DNA of 64,000 nucleotides from Variovorax paradoxus_P (lineage in GTDB: Bacteria > Pseudomonadota > Gammaproteobacteria > Burkholderiales > Burkholderiaceae_C), in NCBI RefSeq assembly GCF_050627025.1, contig NZ_CP192472.1; one strand, written 5' to 3'. Under the pieces are notes generated by a model, which was given only the letters and a program-made list of their open reading frames with translations, ran no database searches and was not told where the DNA came from. Numbering within the stretch: position 1 is the first letter of the stretch; each line of letters opens with the position of its first letter. A program made the translations under genes and the position numbers. Below are positions 35,693-42,907 of this stretch, piece after piece.

Positions 35693-35728
35693 GGTGGCTG
35701 CATTGTTTCAGTTTCCGGGTGGGGCTGC

Positions 35729-35758
35729 AGATCCAAAGGGCGGATTCCCGCGTATAGC
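35729..35758 (+). promoter_or_regulatory. Candidate ECF-sigma (RpoE/ChrR-type) promoter of the 35802 operon
   Basis: AGATCC (35729-35734) and TATAGC (35753-35758) are separated by exactly 18 bp. The pattern matches the candidate promoter of the sigma operon (TGATCT-N18-TAAGAG) and that of the FAD-oxidoreductase operon (CAATCC-N18-TACAAG). The start of transcription would be about 35765, leaving a leader of some 37 nt. Confidence 0.55.
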
Positions 35759-35801
35759 CCCGGCAGGCTCCCTTCGGCGCCGCGAACAAGGATTCACGCG
35801 C

Positions 35802-36845
35802 ATGCCGCAAACCACTGATGCAGCCATTCGCTCCGTTGAGCGGGGCCTGGTGCCCGACACCCTCGTGCGGCTGGGCATTCGGCGCCTGCTGAGGGCCAGG
35901 CTGGCCGAACTCGAAGGCGGCGCCGCGGAAGAAACCGCGGACCTCACAGAAGTTTTCTTGCAGGAGATGCGCTCGGCCCCGCTCGCGCTGTTGCCGCAAA
36001 AAGCCAACGAACAGCACTATGAAGTGCCCGCCGGCTTCTTCGGTGCCGTGCTGGGGCAGCACCGCAAGTACAGCAGCTGCTACTGGCCCGACGGTACAAA
36101 AACGCTGATGCAGGCCGAGACGGCCGCGCTCGAGGCCACCTGCGAGCGCGCGGAGCTGCGCGACGGACAAGACGTGCTCGAGCTTGGCTGCGGCTGGGGT
36201 TCGCTCACGCTGTGGATGGCCGAGCGCTACCCCGCGAGCCGCATCACGGCGCTTTCCAATTCGCAGTCGCAGCGCGAATACATCGAGGTGGAGGCTACGC
36301 GCCGCGGGCTGCACAACGTGCGCGTCATTACGCGCGACTTCAACGACTTCTATACCTCCGACCGGTTCGACCGCATCGTGTCGGTCGAGATGTTCGAGCA
36401 CCTGCGCAACTGGCCGCGCGCCTTTGCCAACGTGGCGCGTTGGCTGCGGCCCGAAGGCCGGTTCTTCATGCATGTGTTCGCGCACCGCGACGCGCCCTAT
36501 GCCTTTGTCGAACGCGACGCGAGCGACTGGATGAGCCGCCATTTTTTCTCGGGCGGCATGATGCCGTCCGACAGCCTGGCGTTGCGCTGCCAGGACGACT
36601 TGCGTGTGCTCAAGCAATGGCGCTGGGACGGCACGCATTACCAGCGCACCGCCGAAGCGTGGCTCACCAACATGGACGGGCGCCGCATGATGCTGTTTCC
36701 GCTCTTCAGGCGAACCTACGGCGCCGACGCCGAAGTGTGGTGGACGCGCTGGCGGCTCTTCTTCATGTCGGTGGCCGAGCTCTTCGGCTATGAGAGCGGC
36801 CAACGGTGGTGGGTGAGCCACTATCTGTTCGAGCGCCGCGCATGA
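35802..36845 (+). CDS. SAM-dependent methyltransferase, cyclopropane-fatty-acid-synthase family
   Basis: A 347-residue enzyme. The SAM-binding motif I is VLELGCGWGSLTLWMAERYP near 128, followed by ITALSNSQSQREYIE, FDRIVSVEMFEHLRNWPRAF and a C-terminal half of the Mycolic_acid_cyclopropane-synthase type (FFMHVFAHRD, FFSGGMMPSDS). It lacks the N-terminal domain seen in the classical Cfa protein at 42904, so it belongs to the shorter branch that often sits near DUF2878 and DUF1295 genes. It probably methylates an unsaturated fatty acyl chain in membrane phospholipid. First gene of a four- or five-gene operon with ATGA overlap to the next. Confidence 0.87.
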   Translation: MPQTTDAAIRSVERGLVPDTLVRLGIRRLLRARLAELEGGAAEETADLTEVFLQEMRSAPLALLPQKANEQHYEVPAGFFGAVLGQHRKYSSCYWPDGTKTLMQAETAALEATCERAELRDGQDVLELGCGWGSLTLWMAERYPASRITALSNSQSQREYIEVEATRRGLHNVRVITRDFNDFYTSDRFDRIVSVEMFEHLRNWPRAFANVARWLRPEGRFFMHVFAHRDAPYAFVERDASDWMSRHFFSGGMMPSDSLALRCQDDLRVLKQWRWDGTHYQRTAEAWLTNMDGRRMMLFPLFRRTYGADAEVWWTRWRLFFMSVAELFGYESGQRWWVSHYLFERRA

Positions 36846-37393
36846 GCCGGCCCACGCGCGCCGTCCAACTGGCGAACCTGGTGGTGTTTCAGCTGGCATG
36901 GTTTGCGGCGGTGCTGGGCGCGGCGCACCAGTGGCCGCTTGCGGGCACCGCCTGCGTTGCCGCCGCTATCGGGTGGCATCTGCTCGTCTCCGCCCGCCCG
37001 GCGCGCGAAGCACGGCTCGTGGCGCTGGCCTGCCTTGTGGGGTTCGCCATCGAGACGGCGGTCGTGCTGCAAGGCCACGTCGTCTATCCGTCTGGGCAGC
37101 CCGTGCCGTACCTGGCCCCTTATTGGCTGGTGTCGCTATGGGGGCTGTTCGCCATTGCGCTGAACGTGACGATGCGGTGGCTGCGCGAGCGGCTTTGGCT
37201 GGCATGCGTGCTCGGCGCCATTGTCGGCCCGTTGTCTTTCGCCTCGGGCGTGCGGCTTGGCGGCGCCGAGTTTGTGCATGCACAGCCGGCGCTGCTCACG
37301 CTGGCGGTGGTCTGGGCCGTGCTCGTGCCGGTGCTGGTGCGGCTTTCGATCCGCTTCGACGGCGTCGGCGTTCCGGAGTTGCGCCATGGGTGA
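36842..37393 (+). CDS. DUF2878-family integral membrane protein
   Basis: A 183-residue protein with about five membrane helices (LANLVVFQLAWFAAVLGAA, a second near 40-57, VALACLVGFAIETAVVL, LVSLWGLFAIALNVTM and a C-terminal pair). The pattern and length match DUF2878, a family of unknown function. It overlaps the methyltransferase by 4 bp and the DUF1295 gene by 8 bp. Its constant company with fatty-acid-modification genes suggests a role in membrane lipid change. Confidence 0.75.
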   Translation: MSRPTRAVQLANLVVFQLAWFAAVLGAAHQWPLAGTACVAAAIGWHLLVSARPAREARLVALACLVGFAIETAVVLQGHVVYPSGQPVPYLAPYWLVSLWGLFAIALNVTMRWLRERLWLACVLGAIVGPLSFASGVRLGGAEFVHAQPALLTLAVVWAVLVPVLVRLSIRFDGVGVPELRHG

Positions 37394-38192
37394 GAACCCG
37401 GGTTTCATGACCGTGTCCCTGGCCGGGCTCGCGGCCACCGCCGTTCTTGCGTTCGCGACCTGGCTCGCCAGCCTGGCACGGCGCGATGCCAGCCTGATCG
37501 ACCGCGTATGGTCGCTTTGCATCCTTGCCGCGGCCGGAACCTACTTTTTCTTGCTGCCGCCGCAAGCGTCGGCGCGCGCACTTTGCATGCTGCTGATCGC
37601 CGCCGCGTGGGCAGTGCGGCTCAGCGCTTTCATCAGCTGGCGCAACTGGGGCCACGGTGAAGACCGGCGCTACCGCCAGATCCGCGAACGCAACCAACCG
37701 AACTTCGGGCTCAAGAGCCTCTACCTGGTGTTCGGCCTGCAGGCCGTGCTGGCGTGGATTGTCTCGGCGCCTTTCCTGGCCGGCATGTCGGCGGGGGCGG
37801 CGATGAATGCGCTCGATGCCATTGGCATTGCGCTGGCGGTCTTCGGTATTGCATTCGAGAGCATCGGCGATGCGCAGATGGCGCGCTTCAAGGCCAACGT
37901 GGCGAACAAGGGGCAGGTGATGGACCGCGGCCTCTGGCGCTACACGCGGCATCCCAACTACTTCGGGGAGGCCTGCGTCTGGTGGGGGTTGTGGCTCATG
38001 GCCATGGCCGGCGCCGGTTGGGGCGGCGCGTGGGCTGCGGTGTCGCCGGTGCTCATGACGGTGCTTCTCCTGAAGGTGTCCGGCGTGAGCCTGCTGGAGA
38101 AAGACATTGGCGAACGGCGCCCGGCCTACCGCGACTACATCGCGCGCACCAATGCCTTCTTGCCCGGCCTTTCGCGCGGAGAGCCACGATGA
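37386..38192 (+). CDS. DUF1295 membrane protein (steroid-reductase/ICMT-like fold)
   Basis: A 268-residue protein with six to seven helices. The C-terminal RYTRHPNYFGEACVWWGLWL and the following LLEKDIGERRPAYRDYIART are the hallmark of the DUF1295/steroid 5-alpha-reductase C-terminal domain, where this region binds the nicotinamide or SAM cofactor. NYFGE is intact. Such proteins are likely lipid reductases; here it could act on the fatty acyl product of the neighbouring methyltransferase. Start 37386 overlaps the DUF2878 gene; ATG 37407 is an alternative. Confidence 0.85.
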   Translation: MGENPGFMTVSLAGLAATAVLAFATWLASLARRDASLIDRVWSLCILAAAGTYFFLLPPQASARALCMLLIAAAWAVRLSAFISWRNWGHGEDRRYRQIRERNQPNFGLKSLYLVFGLQAVLAWIVSAPFLAGMSAGAAMNALDAIGIALAVFGIAFESIGDAQMARFKANVANKGQVMDRGLWRYTRHPNYFGEACVWWGLWLMAMAGAGWGGAWAAVSPVLMTVLLLKVSGVSLLEKDIGERRPAYRDYIARTNAFLPGLSRGEPR

Positions 38193-38833
38193 AAAAACCA
38201 GCTTGCTACCGGGCGGCGGCGTGCCTTGCCATCGCACTGGCGGCTTGGCCCGCCGCGGCCGCACCGGCCGGCGAATCGACCTTCAGCGTGTTCCTGGACG
38301 AAAAGCCCATCGGCGAGCATCGCTTCAGCATAGGCGGCACCGAAGACGCGCGCAGCGTGGTGAGCGAGGCCAGCTTTACCGTCAAGCTGCTGGGCCTTAC
38401 CGTGTACCGCTACCGCCACCGGGCCGTCGAAAAATGGCGCGGCGACTGCCTGAGCGAACTGAGCGCAACCACAGATGACGACGGCAAGGCCAGCCGCGTG
38501 CGCACCGAAGCCGAAGGCGACGGGCTCGCCGTTGTGACCGATGCGGGCCGGCAGGCGCTCAAGGGCTGCGTGATGAGCTTTGCCTACTGGAACCCCGCCA
38601 TCCAGCGCCAGCCGCGCCTGCTCAATGCGCAGACCGGCCGCAGCGAGAGCGTGCAAGTCAGCCGCGCCGGCAGCGGCACGGTCGAGGTGCGCGGGCGGCA
38701 GGTAGCGGCGACGCGCTGGCGCATCGACGGCCCGGCGCAGCCCATCGACGTCTGGTATTCGGCGCAGGGCGAATGGGTCGGGCTCGACTCCATGGTCGAC
38801 GGTGGGCGCAAACTGGTCTATCGGCTGAAGTGA
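38189..38833 (+). CDS. Exported protein, DUF6134-like
   Basis: A 214-residue protein with a signal peptide cut near AAAAPAG. The mature part begins TFSVFLDEKPIGEHRFSIGG and is all-beta in appearance, with TVYRYRHRAVEKWRGDCLSEL, a cysteine in GCVMSFAYWNPAIQRQPRLL and a C-terminal IDVWYSAQGEWVGLDSMV. This plan resembles DUF6134/DUF3108-like periplasmic proteins that may bind lipids. It overlaps the DUF1295 stop codon (ATGA) and so belongs to the lipid operon. Function is unknown. Confidence 0.68.
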   Translation: MKKPACYRAAACLAIALAAWPAAAAPAGESTFSVFLDEKPIGEHRFSIGGTEDARSVVSEASFTVKLLGLTVYRYRHRAVEKWRGDCLSELSATTDDDGKASRVRTEAEGDGLAVVTDAGRQALKGCVMSFAYWNPAIQRQPRLLNAQTGRSESVQVSRAGSGTVEVRGRQVAATRWRIDGPAQPIDVWYSAQGEWVGLDSMVDGGRKLVYRLK

Positions 38834-38879
38834 TCCGGCGGTCTTCCATCCAAACCAACTCAGAGAGAGAGAAACGTTC

Positions 38880-39290
38880 ATGTCCATCCGGCAATTTGCC
38901 ATCGCCTATGCGGCGTCGGCCGTGGTTTTTCTGGTGCTCGACGCCATCTGGCTCACCGTCATGGCCGACAGGCTCTATCGGCCCGCGCTGGGCCACTTGA
39001 TGCTGGAGCGTTTTGCGCTGGGTCCGGCCGCGGCGTTCTATGCGATCTACCTTGCCGGGGTGGTGGTGTTTGCCGTGTCGCCTGCGCTCGGCAGCGGCCG
39101 TTGGCTCACTTCGCTCGGTCTTGGCGCGCTACTCGGCCTCATGGCCTACGCCACCTACGACCTGACCAACCAGGCCACGCTGAAAGACTGGTCCTGGACG
39201 GTGACCATCGCGGACCTTTGCTGGGGCACTTTCGTTACCGCGGTTTCGGCGGGAGTCGCAGCCAAGGTGACATTGGCTGTGAGCCGCTGA
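38880..39290 (+). CDS. DUF2177-family membrane protein
   Basis: A 136-residue protein with four helices, beginning with FAIAYAASAVVFLVLDAIWL. The LDAIWLTVMADRLYRPALGHLM segment and YATYDLTNQATLKDWSWT are family markers of DUF2177, whose function is unknown. It starts 46 bp after the previous gene, in the same direction and with an AG-rich leader (GAGAGAGAGAAA). It is probably the last gene of this operon. It converges on the anti-sigma gene. Confidence 0.82.
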   Translation: MSIRQFAIAYAASAVVFLVLDAIWLTVMADRLYRPALGHLMLERFALGPAAAFYAIYLAGVVVFAVSPALGSGRWLTSLGLGALLGLMAYATYDLTNQATLKDWSWTVTIADLCWGTFVTAVSAGVAAKVTLAVSR

Positions 39291-39299
39291 CGCGGCCGG

Positions 39300-39956
39300 C
39301 TACATGCCGACCAGCGCGCCCAGGGTGCGTGCCACCACGCCGTTGAACAGCACCCGGCCGCGCACCGATGCAAGGCAGATGCATTCGCCGCCCGCCTGTA
39401 CCACCGGCTGGTGGTGAAAGCTGCCGTCCGCTTCGTCGAAGTCACCCGGACCGAACAGGGCCCGCCCGTCATGAAAGGTGCCGTAGAGCACCTGCGTGAG
39501 CTCGGAGTCGCTGTGCGTGTGCATCGGCAGGTTCTTGCCCGCGCCGATGCGCAGCAGAAACACATTGGCTGCCGGATCGTCGGGCAAGGTCACGCGGCTC
39601 CAGCGCATGCCTGGCCCAAGCCAGCGCCAGCGGGTGGCGGGGCACCCGGCAAGCGCGCGCGGCCAGCTCATGCCGGGCGGAAGCACGGGGTGCGGTGCCT
39701 GCGCCGGCGTGGCAAGAGGCTTGGGCGATGCGTCGATGGCCGCCATCGTGCGCGCAAGCGCATCGGGTGCCATGGTTGCGGCCGGCAGCTCGTCCAGCAT
39801 GGCGCCGCCCACGGCTTCGAAGACGCGCATGCGCTCCTGGCAATGGGCGCAGTTTTCTACATGGCTCGCAACGACCACCGAATGGCCGCGCTCGAGGCTG
39901 CCCGCCGCATGGGCCAGCAGCAGGTCGTCGTCTGGGTGATGTTGAATCGTTGTCAT
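39300..39956 (-). CDS. chrR: ChrR-type zinc anti-sigma factor with cupin domain
   Basis: A 218-residue cytosolic anti-sigma factor. The N-terminal zinc anti-sigma domain has the H-x3-C-x2-C motif SHVENCAHCQ (H32, C36, C39). From about residue 110 a ChrR-like cupin follows, with LPMHTHSDSELTQVLYGTFHDGR carrying the metal-binding histidines and glutamate. In Rhodobacter the cupin half is needed to respond to singlet oxygen, freeing the sigma factor. The start overlaps the sigma gene stop (ATGA), the standard rpoE-chrR pair. Confidence 0.9.
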   Translation of the reverse strand: MTTIQHHPDDDLLLAHAAGSLERGHSVVVASHVENCAHCQERMRVFEAVGGAMLDELPAATMAPDALARTMAAIDASPKPLATPAQAPHPVLPPGMSWPRALAGCPATRWRWLGPGMRWSRVTLPDDPAANVFLLRIGAGKNLPMHTHSDSELTQVLYGTFHDGRALFGPGDFDEADGSFHHQPVVQAGGECICLASVRGRVLFNGVVARTLGALVGM

Positions 39957-40513
39957 GGTTCGAGTCCGTCGAGCAGCCGCCGCAAATGGCGAACGGCCAG
40001 GCGCACACGCGACTTGACGGTGCCGAGCGGCAGGCCCAGCGCCTTTGCAATCTGCGAATGCGGTTGCTCCTCGTAAAAGGAAAGGCGCAGCACCTGCGCC
40101 TGTTCGTCCGGCAATTGCGCCATGGCCGCGCGCACGCCGGCTTCGCGCTGCCGCGTCAACAAGAGTTCGTCCGGCTGCGGGAGCGTGTCGGGCATGTCGT
40201 CGCCATCGAGTTCGTCCGCCTCGGCCGTGCGGTTGCCAATGCGCCTGAAATGGTCCACCCGCAGGTTGCGTGCAATGGTGAAGATCCAGGTCGAAACATT
40301 GGCGCGGGCCGGGTCGAAGCTCGGCGCCTTGCGCCAGACGCTCACCATGGCTTCTTGCGCCAGTTCCTCGGCCAGCCCGTCGGAGGTGCCCAGCCGTATG
40401 AGGTAAGACTTTACGCGTGGTGCGAAATGCTTGAAAAGCGCGGCAAAGGCCTGCCTGTCGCCGTTGAGCGCGACGGCCTGGGCCAGGTGATTGAGTTCTT
40501 CGCTTGTCGGCAT
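39953..40513 (-). CDS. ECF sigma factor of the RpoE/ChrR (ECF11-like) group
   Basis: A 186-residue sigma factor. Region 2 (about residues 20-88) has ELAQEAMVSVWRKAPSFDPA and STWIFTIARNLRVDHFRR; region 4 (about 125-180) has LRLSFYEEQPHSQIAKALGLPLGTVKSRVRLAVRHLR. ATG 40513 is chosen, with AAGG 9 nt upstream; an in-frame ATG at 40612 would place the start at the promoter. It is paired with ChrR, and the flanking operons carry matching promoter sequences, so it probably drives a photo-oxidative-stress lipid regulon. Confidence 0.88.
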   Translation of the reverse strand: MPTSEELNHLAQAVALNGDRQAFAALFKHFAPRVKSYLIRLGTSDGLAEELAQEAMVSVWRKAPSFDPARANVSTWIFTIARNLRVDHFRRIGNRTAEADELDGDDMPDTLPQPDELLLTRQREAGVRAAMAQLPDEQAQVLRLSFYEEQPHSQIAKALGLPLGTVKSRVRLAVRHLRRLLDGLEP

Positions 40514-40616
40514 CGCGTTCCGGCCTTGATGCAGTGTCACTATCGACAGCCAGGGCGCTCGCGCTCTGACGCGCGAGGAGACCGGTGCCTGGGTTTGTCG
40601 GACGGTGTTCATGCTG

Positions 40617-40646
40617 CTCTTACGCACCGCCGGCGGGATTAGATCA
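40617..40646 (-). promoter_or_regulatory. Candidate autoregulatory ECF promoter of the sigma/chrR operon
   Basis: Read on the minus strand: TGATCT (40646-40641), 18 bp, TAAGAG (40622-40617). This is close to the TGATCC-N18-TAAGA form known for Rhodobacter RpoE. It would start a transcript near 40610 with a roughly 97-nt leader before ATG 40513. Confidence 0.65.
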
Positions 40647-40681
40647 CAGCGGTTCGTTTCAATGCGGCCAATCCACACCGG

Positions 40682-40711
40682 CAATCCAAACCGGCGACTC
40701 ATGCGTACAAG
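40682..40711 (+). promoter_or_regulatory. Candidate ECF promoter of the FAD-oxidoreductase/DUF1365/cfa operon
   Basis: CAATCC (40682-40687), 18 bp, TACAAG (40706-40711). The -35 lies in the second unit of a 13-bp tandem repeat (CAATCCACACCGG then CAATCCAAACCGG, 40669-40694). Transcription would begin near 40718, 22 nt before ATG 40740. Confidence 0.55.
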
Positions 40712-40739
40712 TTGCCACACATTCTTTTTCGGAGCCCCC

Positions 40740-42116
40740 ATGACGATTGCCGCAGCCCCCCATGCGCCCGCACCGCCCGGCCTGGCTTCCGGCGGGCCGG
40801 CGCTCGATATTGCGGTAATCGGCAGCGGCATTTCGGGGCTTTCAGCCGCCTGGCTGCTGTCGCAGCGGCACCGGGTCACCCTGTACGAGGCCGACAACCG
40901 GCCCGGTGGGCACAGCAACACGGTGCAGGTTGCCACCGGGGCGGGTGTAACCCCGGTCGACACGGGCTTCATCGTGTACAACGAATCGGCCTACCCGAAT
41001 CTCACTGCATTGTTTGCGCACCTGGGCGTGGCAACCCAGGCGGCCGAGATGTCGTTTGCCGTGAGCCTCGACAACGGCGCACTCGAGTATTCGGGCAGCG
41101 GCCTGGGCGGCCTCTTTGCGCAGCGCGCCAACCTGGCGAGCCCGCGCTTCTGGTCGATGCTGTACGACCTGGTGCGTTTTTACCGGCAGGCGCCCGGCGA
41201 TGCGGCGCAATACGGCTTGCTGCCCCTCGATTGCTACCTCGATGCGCGAGGCTACGGCCAGGCCTTCAGGCAAGACCACCTGTACCCGATGGCGGCGGCC
41301 ATCTGGTCGACCCCCGCCGCACGCATCGGCGACTACCCCACAGAAGCCTTCGTGCGCTTTTGCGAAAACCACCACCTGCTCAACCTTGGCGGCCGGCCGA
41401 TGTGGCGCACCGTGGCGGGCGGCAGCGTGCGCTATGTGCAGCGGCTCACCCACAGCATGGGCGACAGGTTGCGGCTGGACACCGCAGCCGTGCAGGTGCG
41501 GCGCGAGGCCGACTCCGTTCTTGTGCTCACCGAAGGTGGCGGGGCGCCAAGGCGTTTCGACCATGTGGTGGTGGCCACCCATGCCGACCAGGCGCTGCGC
41601 CTGCTGCCCGATGCAAGCAGTGCAGAAGCCCGGCTGCTGGGCGCCTTTGGCTACAGCCGCAACCGCGCCGTGCTGCACAGCGACGCGAGCCTCATGCCCC
41701 AGCGCCGCGCGGTATGGTCCAGCTGGAACTACCTGGCCGACCGCAGCCGCGGCGGAGCCTTGTGCGTTACCTACTGGATGAACAGGCTGCAGGGAATTCC
41801 GGAAAGCACGCCGCTTTTTCTTACGCTCAACCCCGTGCACGAGCCGGCGCGCGAGCACCTGATCGGCAGCGAGGTGTACGAGCACCCGGTGTTCAACTCG
41901 GCCGCCATGCGTGCGCAAGACGAGCTTTGGTCGCTGCAGGGGCAGCGCCGCACATGGTTCTGCGGGGCCTACTTCGGATCGGGCTTCCATGAAGACGGGC
42001 TGCAGGCCGGGCTGGCCGTGGCAGAGGCACTGGGCGGTGTGCGCCGGCCCTGGAGCGTGCCAAACGAATCGGGCCGCATCAAGCTGCGCCCGGCTGCTGC
42101 GGCGGAGGCTGCTTGA
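40740..42116 (+). CDS. FAD-dependent oxidoreductase (NAD(P)-binding/amine-oxidase fold)
   Basis: A 458-residue flavoprotein. The N-terminal dinucleotide fold is IAVIGSGISGLSAAWLLSQ near 26, with the acidic ribose contact LYEADNRPGGHSNTV and VDTGFIVYNESAYPNL. The C-terminal flavin loop is FCGAYFGSGFHEDGLQAGL. This protein family regularly accompanies DUF1365 and cyclopropane-synthase genes. GGAG 5 nt before ATG 40740 fixes the start. It probably oxidises or desaturates the methylated acyl chain made by the downstream synthase. Confidence 0.88.
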   Translation: MTIAAAPHAPAPPGLASGGPALDIAVIGSGISGLSAAWLLSQRHRVTLYEADNRPGGHSNTVQVATGAGVTPVDTGFIVYNESAYPNLTALFAHLGVATQAAEMSFAVSLDNGALEYSGSGLGGLFAQRANLASPRFWSMLYDLVRFYRQAPGDAAQYGLLPLDCYLDARGYGQAFRQDHLYPMAAAIWSTPAARIGDYPTEAFVRFCENHHLLNLGGRPMWRTVAGGSVRYVQRLTHSMGDRLRLDTAAVQVRREADSVLVLTEGGGAPRRFDHVVVATHADQALRLLPDASSAEARLLGAFGYSRNRAVLHSDASLMPQRRAVWSSWNYLADRSRGGALCVTYWMNRLQGIPESTPLFLTLNPVHEPAREHLIGSEVYEHPVFNSAAMRAQDELWSLQGQRRTWFCGAYFGSGFHEDGLQAGLAVAEALGGVRRPWSVPNESGRIKLRPAAAAEAA

Positions 42117-42907
42117 AGCAAGACTCCGCCCTTTATCTCGGCCGGGTAACGCACCAGCGGCTGCGCCCGGCGCGCCACCGGCTGGGCTACCGCGTGTTCT
42201 CGCTGCTGGTCGATGTCGACGAGCTGCCGGCGCTTTCGAGCAGGCTGCGGTTGTTTTCATTCAACCGCTTCAACCTGTTCAGCCTGCATGAAAGCGACTA
42301 CGGCGCGGGCGACGGCATGGCGCTGCGCGGCTATGTGGAGCGGCAGCTCGATGCCGCGGGCCTGCGCACGGGCGGCGCCATTCACCTGCTCAGCATGCCG
42401 CGCATCCTGGGCTATGCGTTCAATCCGCTCAGCGTTTATTTCTGCGGCCACCCCGACGGCGGCCTGCAGGCCGTGCTCTACGAGGTGAGCAACACATTCG
42501 GCCAGCGCCACAGCTACCTGATTCCGGTGAACGAGGCCGAGCGCCACGGCGACCGCATCGCGCAGCAATGCGCCAAGCACTTTCATGTGTCGCCGTTTCT
42601 CGATCTCGACATGCGCTACGACTTTCGTGTGGAGCCGCCCGAGGCCACTCGCAAGGGCCTTCGCATCAGCATTACCGCGTGCGACACCGAAGGCGCGGTG
42701 CTCACCGCGAGCTTCGTTGCAAAGCGGCGCCCGCTGGGCGATGCGGCCCTTGCGCTGGCCTTTTTCTCGCACCCGCTGCTGACCTTCAAGGTGGTGGCCG
42801 CCATTCATTGGGAGGCGCTGCGGCTGTGGATGAAGGGCGCCCGCTTTCGCTCTTGCCCGCCCGCGCCCGCCAAGCCGGTCACCATTGCTGGAACCAAGGA
42901 CTCATGA
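42113..42907 (+). CDS. DUF1365-family protein
   Basis: A 264-residue protein. It starts at TTG 42113, overlapping the TGA of the FAD gene (TTGA), with GGAGG upstream. Family features are YLGRVTHQRLRPARHRLGYRVF, LFSFNRFNLFSLHESDYG, the strongly conserved LSMPRILGYAFNPLSVYFC, EVSNTFGQRHSYL and a KHFHVSPFLDLDMRYDF segment. DUF1365 proteins are found with Cfa-type enzymes and influence fatty-acid modification, but the reaction is unsettled. It ends in ATGA overlap with the synthase gene. Confidence 0.9.
   Translation: MKQDSALYLGRVTHQRLRPARHRLGYRVFSLLVDVDELPALSSRLRLFSFNRFNLFSLHESDYGAGDGMALRGYVERQLDAAGLRTGGAIHLLSMPRILGYAFNPLSVYFCGHPDGGLQAVLYEVSNTFGQRHSYLIPVNEAERHGDRIAQQCAKHFHVSPFLDLDMRYDFRVEPPEATRKGLRISITACDTEGAVLTASFVAKRRPLGDAALALAFFSHPLLTFKVVAAIHWEALRLWMKGARFRSCPPAPAKPVTIAGTKDS

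Noticed and set aside
40514..40612. Longer sigma-factor start at ATG 40612
   Set aside because: It would add 33 residues without sigma similarity and put the start codon at the transcription start of the candidate promoter.
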